From Euzebya sp. (GTDB taxonomy: Bacteria; Actinomycetota; Nitriliruptoria; Euzebyales; Euzebyaceae), in NCBI RefSeq assembly GCF_964222135.1, contig NZ_CAXQBR010000021.1:43730-107729 (forward strand): 64,000 bases of DNA. Direction: 5' to 3'. A program made the translations under genes and the position numbers. The notes beneath the pieces were generated by a model that had not been told where the DNA came from, did not search any database, and was given only the letters and a program-made list of their open reading frames with translations. This document shows positions 36,405 to 44,040 of the stretch, piece by piece (positions within the stretch are counted from its first letter, which is position 1; every line of letters starts with the position of its first letter).

Positions 36405-36576
36405 GCCGACAGGGCCGGGCGGACGGCTCGGCGGAGGCGGCGGTGGCGCGGTCGGTGCGGTGATGGCCCCATGGTCCCACGTCGCGGGGCGATCTCCATG
36501 GGTGGAGGCCCTCTCAGGGGCATCCTGGGGGCATCCCTGACTGACGCGCGAGGGCCACGGGAGGACCCTACGGACC
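36405..36576. promoter_or_regulatory. Divergent control region of the PspC kinase and PspC/LiaF genes
   Basis: About 170 bp that must contain the promoters for both directions if the kinase starts at 36404. A GGGAGGA ribosome site for the plus-strand gene lies near 36560. No clear operator dyad was found by eye. Confidence 0.35.
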
Positions 36577-38022
36577 ATGCAGACGCCTCCGCCGCCCCCC
36601 GCACCGCCACGGGCGCCCACCTCGCCGCCCGGCAGCCCGCCCCGTCGACTGGTCCGCCTGACCGACCAGGGGAAGATCGCCGGGGTGGCCGCGGGGATCG
36701 GCTGGTACTTCGGGATCGACCCGGTGCTGGTCCGCATCGGGCTCGTCGTCCTGACCGTCGCCACGGGCCTCGGCATCCCGGCCTACATCGCGGCCTGGGT
36801 GCTGCTGCCGGCGGCGACCAGCTCGGACCCCCGCACCCCGGCGCCGCCGAAGGAGCGTGACGGCCGGTCGATCGCGGTGCTCGCCCTCGCGATCCTGGCC
36901 GGGGTGATCCTGATCGGGCAGGTGGACCTGTTCAGCAGCCAGGTGCTGGCCGCGGCGATCTTCATCGGCATCGGCGTGCTGCTCTTCTCCGAGTCCGGGC
37001 CGCGCACGGGTCGTGCACCGCAGCACCACGCGGCGTTCGGCGCGCCGCCCACCGCGCCCCCTCCCCCACCGGCCCCACCCGCGGCCCCCGCGCCACCGGC
37101 TCCGGGCGCTGACACCGCGGCGTCGGGGTCCCGGACCGGCGCCTGCGGTCCCTGGGGCTCCTGGGGGCCCGGCTGGGGGCATGGTGGCTGGGGGTCCGGT
37201 GGCTCGGGCCACGGCGGTCCCGGGCACAGGTCGCGCTCGACGACCCACAGCGCGTACAAGCCCTACGCGGGAGCCTGGCGGCCCGATCCCTCCGAGGGGG
37301 GACCGACGCGGCTCCGGTCCATCCTCGGACGGCTCGGGTTCGGCGTGTGGCTGGCGGTCATGGGCCTCGTCCTGCTCCTCGACCGCGTCGGCGTCGCCGA
37401 GCTGACCCCGCTGGCCGGCGCGGCGATCACCCTCGTCGTCATCGGCGCGACCCTCATGGTCGGGACGGTGTTCGGACGGGCCCGGGGCCTGATCGGCTGG
37501 GGTGTCGTGCTCGTCGTGCTCCTGATCCCCCTCAACGTCCTGACCACCACCGGGACCGACCTCGGGAGCGGGGTCGGCGAGCGGTCCCACCGGCCCGCCA
37601 CGGTCGACCAGATCGCGGAGCGCTACGACCTGACCGCCGGCGAGCAGACCATCGACCTGACCGAGCTCGCCCTCGACGGCGAGCTGGCCGAGGTGGAGGC
37701 GTCGATCATCGCCGGCAAGCTGACGGTTGTGGTGCCCGACGACGTGCCCGTCACGGTGGTCGGGGCGGTCCAGGCAGGCGAGTACACCGTCTTCGACCAG
37801 GAGAACAACGGGACCGACCTGACCATCGACGCCGAGCAGGGGGGAGACCCCGACCGCGGGGAGATCCACCTCGACGTCGACGTCGTGCTCGGCCAGATCG
37901 TCGTCGAATCCGCCCCTCCCGCCGACGCCGAGGCACCGGACGCACCCGAGGCACCCGAGGCACCTGAGGCACCGGACGCACCCGAGGCACCCGAGCCCCC
38001 GGCAGCCGACGGACCGCGCTGA
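36577..38022 (+). CDS. PspC/LiaF-like envelope-stress membrane protein
   Basis: A 481-residue protein. Pro-rich start, then a PspC domain (about 25-75, RLTDQGKIAGVAAGIGWYFGIDPVLVRIGLVVLTVATGLGIPAYIAAWVLLP), two further helices, a Gly/His/Ser-rich linker (about 150-225), three more helices and a C-terminal LiaF/toast-rack-like beta domain (TIDLTELALDGELAEVEASIIAGKLTVVVPDDVPVTV). The tail is a low-complexity EAP/DAPEAPE repeat. In LiaFSR systems LiaF restrains the kinase, and this gene is divergent from a PspC kinase and its regulator, so it is a probable modulator of that kinase. The ATG follows GGGAGGA. Confidence 0.85.
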   Translation: MQTPPPPPAPPRAPTSPPGSPPRRLVRLTDQGKIAGVAAGIGWYFGIDPVLVRIGLVVLTVATGLGIPAYIAAWVLLPAATSSDPRTPAPPKERDGRSIAVLALAILAGVILIGQVDLFSSQVLAAAIFIGIGVLLFSESGPRTGRAPQHHAAFGAPPTAPPPPPAPPAAPAPPAPGADTAASGSRTGACGPWGSWGPGWGHGGWGSGGSGHGGPGHRSRSTTHSAYKPYAGAWRPDPSEGGPTRLRSILGRLGFGVWLAVMGLVLLLDRVGVAELTPLAGAAITLVVIGATLMVGTVFGRARGLIGWGVVLVVLLIPLNVLTTTGTDLGSGVGERSHRPATVDQIAERYDLTAGEQTIDLTELALDGELAEVEASIIAGKLTVVVPDDVPVTVVGAVQAGEYTVFDQENNGTDLTIDAEQGGDPDRGEIHLDVDVVLGQIVVESAPPADAEAPDAPEAPEAPEAPDAPEAPEPPAADGPR

Positions 38023-38040
38023 TCTCGAGAGGACCCTGCC

Positions 38041-38484
38041 ATGTACCCCCACCGCCCCGACATCCTCAGCTTCGCGTTCGGCGTCGCCTTCCTGGTCTTC
38101 GGCATCGTGTTCCTGGCCAACCCCGGCGGCATCGACGGGCTCGACGCCGCGCTGGTCCTCGGGTTGCTCGCGTTGGCCGGCGGCGTCGGCATCGCCGGCA
38201 GCCTGGCCATGGGCGACGTCCACGGCCGTGCCGCCCAGCGGGCCGCCCACCGGCAGGCCGTCCGTGCGCCCCAGCCGGCGCTGACCTTGCCCCCTCCCCC
38301 TCCAGAGCCCAAGCCGGAGGTTCCGGACGAGCTGTTCTTCGGACCGGCCATCGACCCCGACGAGCTCGACCGGGCCTACCGGGAGACCTTCGGTGATGAC
38401 GACGGTCGCCTCACCCCGTCAGCCGGGACCGAGCCGGTCGAGGGGGAGGACGACAGCGCCGCGGGAGGACCGGCGACCACCTGA
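38041..38484 (+). CDS. Small two-helix membrane protein
   Basis: A 147-residue protein with two hydrophobic helices at the N-terminus (ILSFAFGVAFLVFGIVFLANPGG and AALVLGLLALAGGVGIAGSLAMG), then a soluble Pro-rich and acidic tail (ELFFGPAIDPDELDRAYRETFGDDD). It follows the PspC/LiaF gene after 18 bp with a GAGGA ribosome site, so it is co-transcribed and probably part of the same stress module. Family not recognised. Confidence 0.75.
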   Translation: MYPHRPDILSFAFGVAFLVFGIVFLANPGGIDGLDAALVLGLLALAGGVGIAGSLAMGDVHGRAAQRAAHRQAVRAPQPALTLPPPPPEPKPEVPDELFFGPAIDPDELDRAYRETFGDDDGRLTPSAGTEPVEGEDDSAAGGPATT

Positions 38485-38606
38485 TCCGACGCCGGTCCGC
38501 CGCCCTGAGACGTGAATCGTCCCGCACGACGAGCGCCAGCGAGGAGCGCGGGCCGATTCAGGTCGTCGAACCGGAGTGTGCGGCGCCAGCCGCACATGGA
38601 AGGCTG
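38485..38606. other. Intergenic region between convergent genes
   Basis: About 120 bp with several short GC-rich inverted motifs, for example GCGCCAGC/GCGCGGGC. No gene and no single convincing terminator hairpin. Confidence 0.3.
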
Positions 38607-40943
38607 TCACGGGAACGCGCAGCCGAGCGAGCCGCCCGGCGACCGGTCCCGCACGCGCGCCGCGATCGCGTCGCCGAGGGCGCCCCCGACCGGGTGGGGG
38701 GATCCGTCGGCGCGGATCTCCGCAGGGGTGAAGGACCACTGCGGCTCGTCGAGGAGGGGCAGCTCCACCGCCAGGACGCCGGTGTACCGGCTGGGCACCG
38801 CGGTGTGGTACCAGACGAAGTTCCCGAGGGAGTAGGCCACCAGCGCGTCGCCGTCGCGCACCTCGACGCCCTGGAGCACGTGGGGGTGGTGGCCGACGAC
38901 GACGTCCGCGCCCGCCTCGATGAGCAGCCGCGCCAACCGCCCCTGCCCGGCGTCGGGGCAGTCGGCGCGCTCGGTGCCCCAGTGGACGGCGACGACGACG
39001 TGGTCGGCGGTGTCCCGGGCGGCCTGGACGGCGGCGATCGCGGCGGACTCGTCGTAGCCGCTCGCCAGGCCCGGCCGTCCTGGACCGGCCTCCCAGGCGC
39101 GGGTGTGGAGGACCCGGGTGAGCCCCACGACGGCGACCCGTCCGGCCGGGGTGTCGGTCAGGTGGGCGGCGTAGGCCTGCGACGCGTCGAGGCCGGCTCC
39201 GACGGTGGCCAGTCCGGCGTCCCGGGCGTGGTCGAGGGTGTCGGCCAGCGCGGTGACGCCGTAGTCGAGGGCGTGGTTGTTCGCGAGGGTCACGACGTCG
39301 ACGCCGGCCTCGGCCAGGTCCGCAGCCATCCCCGGCGGGCCGCGGAAGGTGTAGGTCTTCGCCGCCGGGGTCCCCCGGGTCGACAGCGGCGTCTCGAGGT
39401 TCACGACCGCCAGGTCGGCCGCGCTGAGCAGCTCGGCGACGGGGCCGAGCGGGTTGCGCCCTTCCGCCACCGCGGTCGCGATGTGGCGCTCGCCGTGCAC
39501 GTCACCGCCGAAGGCGAGGGTGGCGGAGGGCACGTACCGGTCCTCCACCGCGGCCACCTCGGCGGGGGACGGCCCGGGAGCCGCCGCGCACCCGACGGGG
39601 TCCATCACCGACCCGGTGCAGCCGGATCGGACGGCCACTCCCAGCCAGGTGCCCACCGCGTCGTTGACCAGACGGCGTCGGCCGTCGGCATCGGCTGACC
39701 GCCAGGCCTCCGCGTCGACGTGGAGGTCCCGGCCACGGCGGCAGATCGCCGCGTCGCCGCAGACGCCGTCGGTGACCAGCACGCCGAGGTGCGGGGCGTC
39801 GGCCACGCCGAGGAACCGGACGCGTCGGCTGTGCCAACCACCCGGCCCGGTCACCGCGACGAGGACCTCCTGCTCGGCACCGGGGGCGGCCGGGGTCGCG
39901 ACGGCGACGCGGACGACCATCGGGTCCCGCGGTCCGCCGCAGCGCTGCGCCGCGGCGCGCAGGTCGGCGTCCACGCGAGCGGCGATGGCAGCGGGACCAC
40001 CCAGGGTGGTGAGGGGCGGGGCGTTGCCGCACCGGGCGGCCAGCCACGCCCGGGTGGTCGGACCAGGCGGGAGGACCGCCTGGCCGGCGCGGTGCGCCAG
40101 CGGCGCCGCAGCAGCCGCATCCGCGGGGTCGTCGCCTGCGGCGAGGAGGATCCCCGACGGCGCCAGACCACGCTCGGCGGAGCGCGCGAGCACTGCCAGG
40201 GCGGTCGCCTCGCGATCCGGCCCGGCGATCCGGTCCACCGCGACGCCGAGGGCCACCAGTTCGTCGACGACGGCAGGCCCGACCACCGCCTCGCCGCCGA
40301 GGACGGTGATCGCGCTGATCTGGTCGGTCTCGACCAGGAAGCGCGTGTGGGGGTCCAGGGCCCCGGCGGCGGTGAGCAGGAGGGGGTCGCCGTCGGCGTA
40401 GGCGAGCGGACCCGCCGCCAGGGCGTCGGGAAGCCCACCGGTCCCGGCCAGGTAGGCGTGCCGCGGCCCCGTCTCGCCTCGCCCATCCGCGTGGAGGTGG
40501 CGGCCGATGGCGGCGGCCACGGCCGGCGGACCCCCCTCGGCGTGGACCGACGTCACCTCGAAGCCCGCACCGGCCCACGCGTCGGCGAAGGCCTGCCCGC
40601 CGCCCACGGCGAGCACCCGGGAGGCCCCGACCCCACGAGCGGCGGCGACCGTCGATGCGCTCGGGGGCAGGTCCGACAGCAGGACAGCGGTCTGCGCCCG
40701 CCCGGCCAGCCCGGCGGCGGCGAGCGCGACGGCGGTCTGGTCCCGCGGGACCACCACCACCGTCGACGCGGTCCCGCCGCGGCGACGCCACTCCCCCACC
40801 ACCGCCTCGGCCGTCGCCACCCGGTCCCCGCCGGCGATCCGCGGCGGCGGCACGTCGGTCGCGAGGGTCACCTGCGCCGCCGCCGACGACACCGCTGCGG
40901 ACGGCAGCCCCGCCGGCACCGCGCTCAGCACGACGAGCAGCAC
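38607..40943 (-). CDS. Secreted CapA-like phosphoesterase with cell-wall-binding repeats
   Basis: A protein of about 780 residues. A hydrophobic signal (LPLVVLLVVLSAVPAGL) is followed by about 300 residues of cell-wall-binding type 2 repeats (IAGGDRVATAEAVVG, LPDALAAGPLAYADGDPLL, IAGPDREATALAVLA), a central region with paired Cys residues, and a C-terminal CapA/metallophosphatase-like domain: ATLAFGGDVHGERHI, VVNLETPLSTRG, VVTLANNHALDYG, VVAVHWGTERADCP, VVGHHPHVLQGVEVRDGDALVAYSLGNFV. CapA homologues act in poly-gamma-glutamate capsule systems. The start is problematic. GTG at 40943 leaves no charged n-region. An ATG at 40989 reads into the perfect n-region ARTTRGRR only if one G of ATGGGCGCG is removed, so a one-base indel in a GGG run is suspected. 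Confidence 0.82.
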   Translation of the reverse strand: MLLVVLSAVPAGLPSAAVSSAAAQVTLATDVPPPRIAGGDRVATAEAVVGEWRRRGGTASTVVVVPRDQTAVALAAAGLAGRAQTAVLLSDLPPSASTVAAARGVGASRVLAVGGGQAFADAWAGAGFEVTSVHAEGGPPAVAAAIGRHLHADGRGETGPRHAYLAGTGGLPDALAAGPLAYADGDPLLLTAAGALDPHTRFLVETDQISAITVLGGEAVVGPAVVDELVALGVAVDRIAGPDREATALAVLARSAERGLAPSGILLAAGDDPADAAAAAPLAHRAGQAVLPPGPTTRAWLAARCGNAPPLTTLGGPAAIAARVDADLRAAAQRCGGPRDPMVVRVAVATPAAPGAEQEVLVAVTGPGGWHSRRVRFLGVADAPHLGVLVTDGVCGDAAICRRGRDLHVDAEAWRSADADGRRRLVNDAVGTWLGVAVRSGCTGSVMDPVGCAAAPGPSPAEVAAVEDRYVPSATLAFGGDVHGERHIATAVAEGRNPLGPVAELLSAADLAVVNLETPLSTRGTPAAKTYTFRGPPGMAADLAEAGVDVVTLANNHALDYGVTALADTLDHARDAGLATVGAGLDASQAYAAHLTDTPAGRVAVVGLTRVLHTRAWEAGPGRPGLASGYDESAAIAAVQAARDTADHVVVAVHWGTERADCPDAGQGRLARLLIEAGADVVVGHHPHVLQGVEVRDGDALVAYSLGNFVWYHTAVPSRYTGVLAVELPLLDEPQWSFTPAEIRADGSPHPVGGALGDAIAARVRDRSPGGSLGCAFP

Positions 40944-40993
40944 GACGAGCGGCAGGGAGACCCGGCGACCCCGCGTCGTGCGCGCCCATGGAC

Positions 40994-41042
40994 GGGGTCT
41001 GTCGGCTTCGTTGCGGCCCGCGGAACAGACCCGACAGACCTC
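40994..41042. repeat. 49-bp inverted-repeat element, copy 2
   Basis: Begins GGGGTCTGTCGGCTTCGTTG and closes with CGACAGACC. The first 22 bases differ from the reverse complement of copy 1 at one position; the middle has diverged. It lies just upstream of the CapA-like start, head-to-tail with copy 3. Confidence 0.65.
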
Positions 41043-41066
41043 CGCCCGGGACCGGCCCCTACCCCC

Positions 41067-41115
41067 CAGGTCCGTCAGGTTCGTTGCGCGGACCGACACG
41101 AAGGTGACAGACCCC
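41067..41115. repeat. 49-bp inverted-repeat element, copy 3
   Basis: Aligned by eye to the reverse complement of copy 1 it matches at 42 of 49 positions, including the core GGTTCGTTGCGCGGA and the right arm GACAGACCCC. It sits in the divergent space between the CapA-like and SGNH genes, where a terminator role is unlikely. Confidence 0.75.
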
Positions 41116-41218
41116 AGTGTGCGGCGACCGCTGCGGTCTGCGCGGGGGACGGCGTGGCGGGGCGACACGCCGGCAGCGTACGGCAGCGGGGTGGCGGGCG
41201 ACCGATGATGGGGTGCCC

Positions 41219-42733
41219 ATGGTCGTCGTCCTCGCCCTGATCGCCGCACTCGTGCTCGGTGGCCTCGCCGCGCTGGCCATCACCCCGGCCGTGGGAGTGG
41301 GGATCGCCGGCCTGATCCTGCTCACGGGGATCGCCGCGCAGCGGGCCGGGGGGACGCCACGGCGACTGATCGGCACGGTGCTCCTGCTCGCGCTGCTGGC
41401 TGGCGGCAGCTGGGGCGGGGTGGTGGCCCTCGACGTGCTGGAGGCGGTCTCAGGTGCGAGCGGACCGGCGGACCCGGCGGACCCGGCGGCGCTCGCGGCA
41501 GCCCAGGCGAAGCTCGACGGGCTGGGTGAGGGGCGGTTCCGGATCGAGCTGACCGAGCCGGAGCTCGAGGCGGTCATCCAGGACGGCATCGCCCAGGATC
41601 CCGACCTGCCCATCCGCAGGGTCGACCTCGACCTGCGGGGCGCCACCGCCGACGCGGCCTTCACGGCCACGTTCAAGTCCGGGTCGGTCCAGGCGACCGG
41701 CACCGCGGCGGTGCGCGCCGTCGACGGGGGCGTCGACCTCGACCTCGGGCCGCTCGACTTCGGACCCATCGCCGTGCCCGCCGTGGCCGGCGGGGCCGTC
41801 GAGTCGCTCCTCGGCGCGGTGACCGACCTGAACGCCGCGCTCGAGTCGCGCGGCGCCACCGTGGACGCGATCGAGGTCACCGACGACCTGCTGGTCATCA
41901 CCGGGACGCGTGGCGGCCAGCTCCCCGATGCGCCCGCCCTGACCGGCAACGAGCTGCTGGACGCGATCCGGGACCAGGCGGCCGTCGCGGTGGACCAGGT
42001 CCAGGCGCCGCCGGAGGTCGTCGGACCGGGGGAGGTCAACGGTCGGGAGGCCCCGGGCGAGCCGATCGTCCTCGCGCTCGGCGACTCCCTGGCCGAGGGC
42101 GTGGGCGTCGCCGAGCCCCGCGACGGGTACGTGTCGCGGTTCCACACCGCGATCGGCCAGGCAGACGGCGTCAGCTACGGGCTCGTGAACCTCGGCGTCA
42201 GCGGCGAGACGTCCGCCAGCCTCCTCACCTCGGGGCAGCTGGCGCGAGCCGAGGCGGCCCTCGCCGAACGTCCCGCGGCGTACGTGACCCTCGATGTCGG
42301 GGCGAACGACCTGCTCGGTCACCTCCAGTCCCCCGACTGCGGCGCGGACCTCCGCAGCCCGGCCTGCCAGCAGCGCGTCGAGCAGACCCTGGCGTCCTAC
42401 CGCGCCAACCTCGACGTCGTCCTCCCCCGGCTGCGGTCCGCCGCGGGGGACGCGACCGTCGTGCTGCTGACGACCTACAACCCCTTCAGCCTCGGCCTCG
42501 GCGAGAGCGAGCAGGAGGTCCGGTCCTCCGAGTACGTCAGCCAACTCAACGCCGTGGCGGCCGACGTCGCGGCGGCACATGGGGTCGTGGTCGCCGACGG
42601 GTTCTCACCCCTCCAGGGCACGACGGCCGCGACGACGCACATGCTGGACGCCCAACCGGACATCCACCCCAACGCCGCCGGCCACGACGTCCTCGCCAAC
42701 GCGCTGCTGACCGCCCTCGGGCACGGCCGCTGA
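41219..42733 (+). CDS. Membrane-anchored SGNH/GDSL hydrolase
   Basis: A 504-residue protein. Two or three N-terminal hydrophobic helices (VVVLALIAALVLGGLAAL, VGIAGLILLTGI, LIGTVLLLALLAGGSW) anchor it. A middle domain (about 95-265) alternates Asp/Gly beta segments (IRRVDLDLRGATADAAF, VDLDLGPLDFGPI) and resembles LmeA/DUF2993 lipid-binding proteins, which is tentative. The C-terminal SGNH hydrolase (about 280-500) has the nucleophile in LALGDSLAEG, oxyanion Gly in NLGVSGET, Asn in DVGANDLL and catalytic Asp-His in DIHPNAAGH. It likely deacylates a lipid or glycan outside the membrane. Start ATG at 41219; no strong ribosome site. Confidence 0.85.
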   Translation: MVVVLALIAALVLGGLAALAITPAVGVGIAGLILLTGIAAQRAGGTPRRLIGTVLLLALLAGGSWGGVVALDVLEAVSGASGPADPADPAALAAAQAKLDGLGEGRFRIELTEPELEAVIQDGIAQDPDLPIRRVDLDLRGATADAAFTATFKSGSVQATGTAAVRAVDGGVDLDLGPLDFGPIAVPAVAGGAVESLLGAVTDLNAALESRGATVDAIEVTDDLLVITGTRGGQLPDAPALTGNELLDAIRDQAAVAVDQVQAPPEVVGPGEVNGREAPGEPIVLALGDSLAEGVGVAEPRDGYVSRFHTAIGQADGVSYGLVNLGVSGETSASLLTSGQLARAEAALAERPAAYVTLDVGANDLLGHLQSPDCGADLRSPACQQRVEQTLASYRANLDVVLPRLRSAAGDATVVLLTTYNPFSLGLGESEQEVRSSEYVSQLNAVAADVAAAHGVVVADGFSPLQGTTAATTHMLDAQPDIHPNAAGHDVLANALLTALGHGR

Positions 42734-42750
42734 GCCCGGTCGGGACGGAC

Positions 42751-43833
42751 TCACATCACGACCACGCCCGCCCAGCTGCACATGTCCGCCACCCCGTCGA
42801 CGCCGAGCACGGCCATGGGATCGGTCACGCCGACCGGCAGGTCACGGAGGTCCCGCTCGGCCACCCGGATCGCCGACGCGGCGGCCAGGCGGGCGGTGAC
42901 CAGCACCGGATCGCCCCCGACTGCCTCGCGACGCGACAGCGGCTGGCCGTCAGCACCCGCCACCTGCGCTACCACGCGGGTCACCGCGCGCTCCCGCCCG
43001 CCGAGTCCGACGCCGGGCGCGAGAGCCGCCGCGCGGTCGACCAGCCCCTCCACCGCGCCCAGGCGGAGGGGCCAGGTCAGGTGCGGCGCGATCGGGGTGG
43101 TGAGGACGGCGAGACCCGGTCCGAGGATCCCGAGCGCGCCGGTGAGCACCTCCACCTCCTCGAGCTCGGGGTGCAGGCCCGGGAGGCTCCACACCTCGGC
43201 GCCGCCGAGGGACACCACGTCGTGCCGGTGGCCACCGGCCTGGACCGTCCGTCGACGGCGGGCCACGGGTTCGTGCACCCGCCGACCACCCCGGTAGGCG
43301 ACGGTGTCCCGCGTCAACGCCCGCACCAGCGCTCGACGGCCCGCCTCCTCGTCCACGTCGAGACCTGCGACCGACAGGTAGGCGACCGCAACCGACCGGG
43401 CATCGCCCGCGGCGGCCACCACCGCCTCGTGGGCCACGAGGTGCCCGACCAGCGCGGCCACGCCGATCGACGGCAGGAGGGTGACCCTCGCGCGGACCGC
43501 GGCGGGGCCCTGGTCACGGTGCAGCCGGTCGAGGAACGCCGGCTCCACGGCGGCGTCGAGGTACGTCACCTGGCTGGTGATGGCCGTGCTGACGACGGTG
43601 TCACCCGACAGGTCGAACGGACCGGCGAGGTTCACGAGGACGTCGCCGGGCTGCAGGACGCCCGCCAGCCCGGCGATGTCGGTCACGGCGACCGGCAGTT
43701 CGAGCGCCGCGCCCGTGCGCTCCACCGACGGGTCCCGCGCCGCCAGCAGGACCCCGGAGGAGCCCGCGAGCTCCTCGGACACCAGCCGGCCGACCCTGCC
43801 GGTCGCCCCGTACACCACGATGCGTCGTCGCAC
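42751..43833 (-). CDS. Saccharopine dehydrogenase-like NAD(P)-binding protein
   Basis: A 360-residue oxidoreductase-like protein. It starts with the Rossmann segment RRRIVVYGATGRVGRLVSEEL, then LLAARDP, VLVNLAGPFDLSGDTVVSTAI, TYLDAAVEPAFL and LLPSIGVAALVGHLVAHEAV. This matches the saccharopine dehydrogenase/trans-acting enoyl reductase group of actinobacteria, which often work on lipids rather than lysine. The true substrate is not readable. GTG at 43833 was chosen because it opens the nucleotide-binding motif; an ATG at 43869 would add 12 unrelated residues. It converges with the SGNH hydrolase gene with 17 bp between stops. Confidence 0.78.
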   Translation of the reverse strand: MRRRIVVYGATGRVGRLVSEELAGSSGVLLAARDPSVERTGAALELPVAVTDIAGLAGVLQPGDVLVNLAGPFDLSGDTVVSTAITSQVTYLDAAVEPAFLDRLHRDQGPAAVRARVTLLPSIGVAALVGHLVAHEAVVAAAGDARSVAVAYLSVAGLDVDEEAGRRALVRALTRDTVAYRGGRRVHEPVARRRRTVQAGGHRHDVVSLGGAEVWSLPGLHPELEEVEVLTGALGILGPGLAVLTTPIAPHLTWPLRLGAVEGLVDRAAALAPGVGLGGRERAVTRVVAQVAGADGQPLSRREAVGGDPVLVTARLAAASAIRVAERDLRDLPVGVTDPMAVLGVDGVADMCSWAGVVVM

Positions 43834-43932
43834 CCGCGTCAGGCTGCCGCGCCCAGGTGAGGGGCGCACCCCGCGAGGCGAACGGATCGATCACGTACCG
43901 TGAAGAACGCGGCACGTCACGTAGATGCGGGC

Positions 43933-43959
43933 TTGCGCCGGGTCAGATCTCCCTAGGGT
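43933..43959 (+). promoter_or_regulatory. Candidate promoter of the FtsH-like gene
   Basis: TTGCGC (43933-43938) and TAGGGT (43954-43959) with 15 bp between them, about 80 bp upstream of the ATG at 44041. The spacing is shorter than usual. Confidence 0.35.
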
Positions 43960-44040
43960 GTCCCCACACCACGTCCTCGGCACGGCCCTCGGCTCCGCCC
44001 CGGGCGCGGTGACCCGAGCCCGACGGACGGAGGTGGCGAC

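Noticed and set aside
37921..38010. GCACCCGAG tandem repeats as a DNA element
   Set aside because: They are the in-frame coding of an APE-rich low-complexity protein tail.
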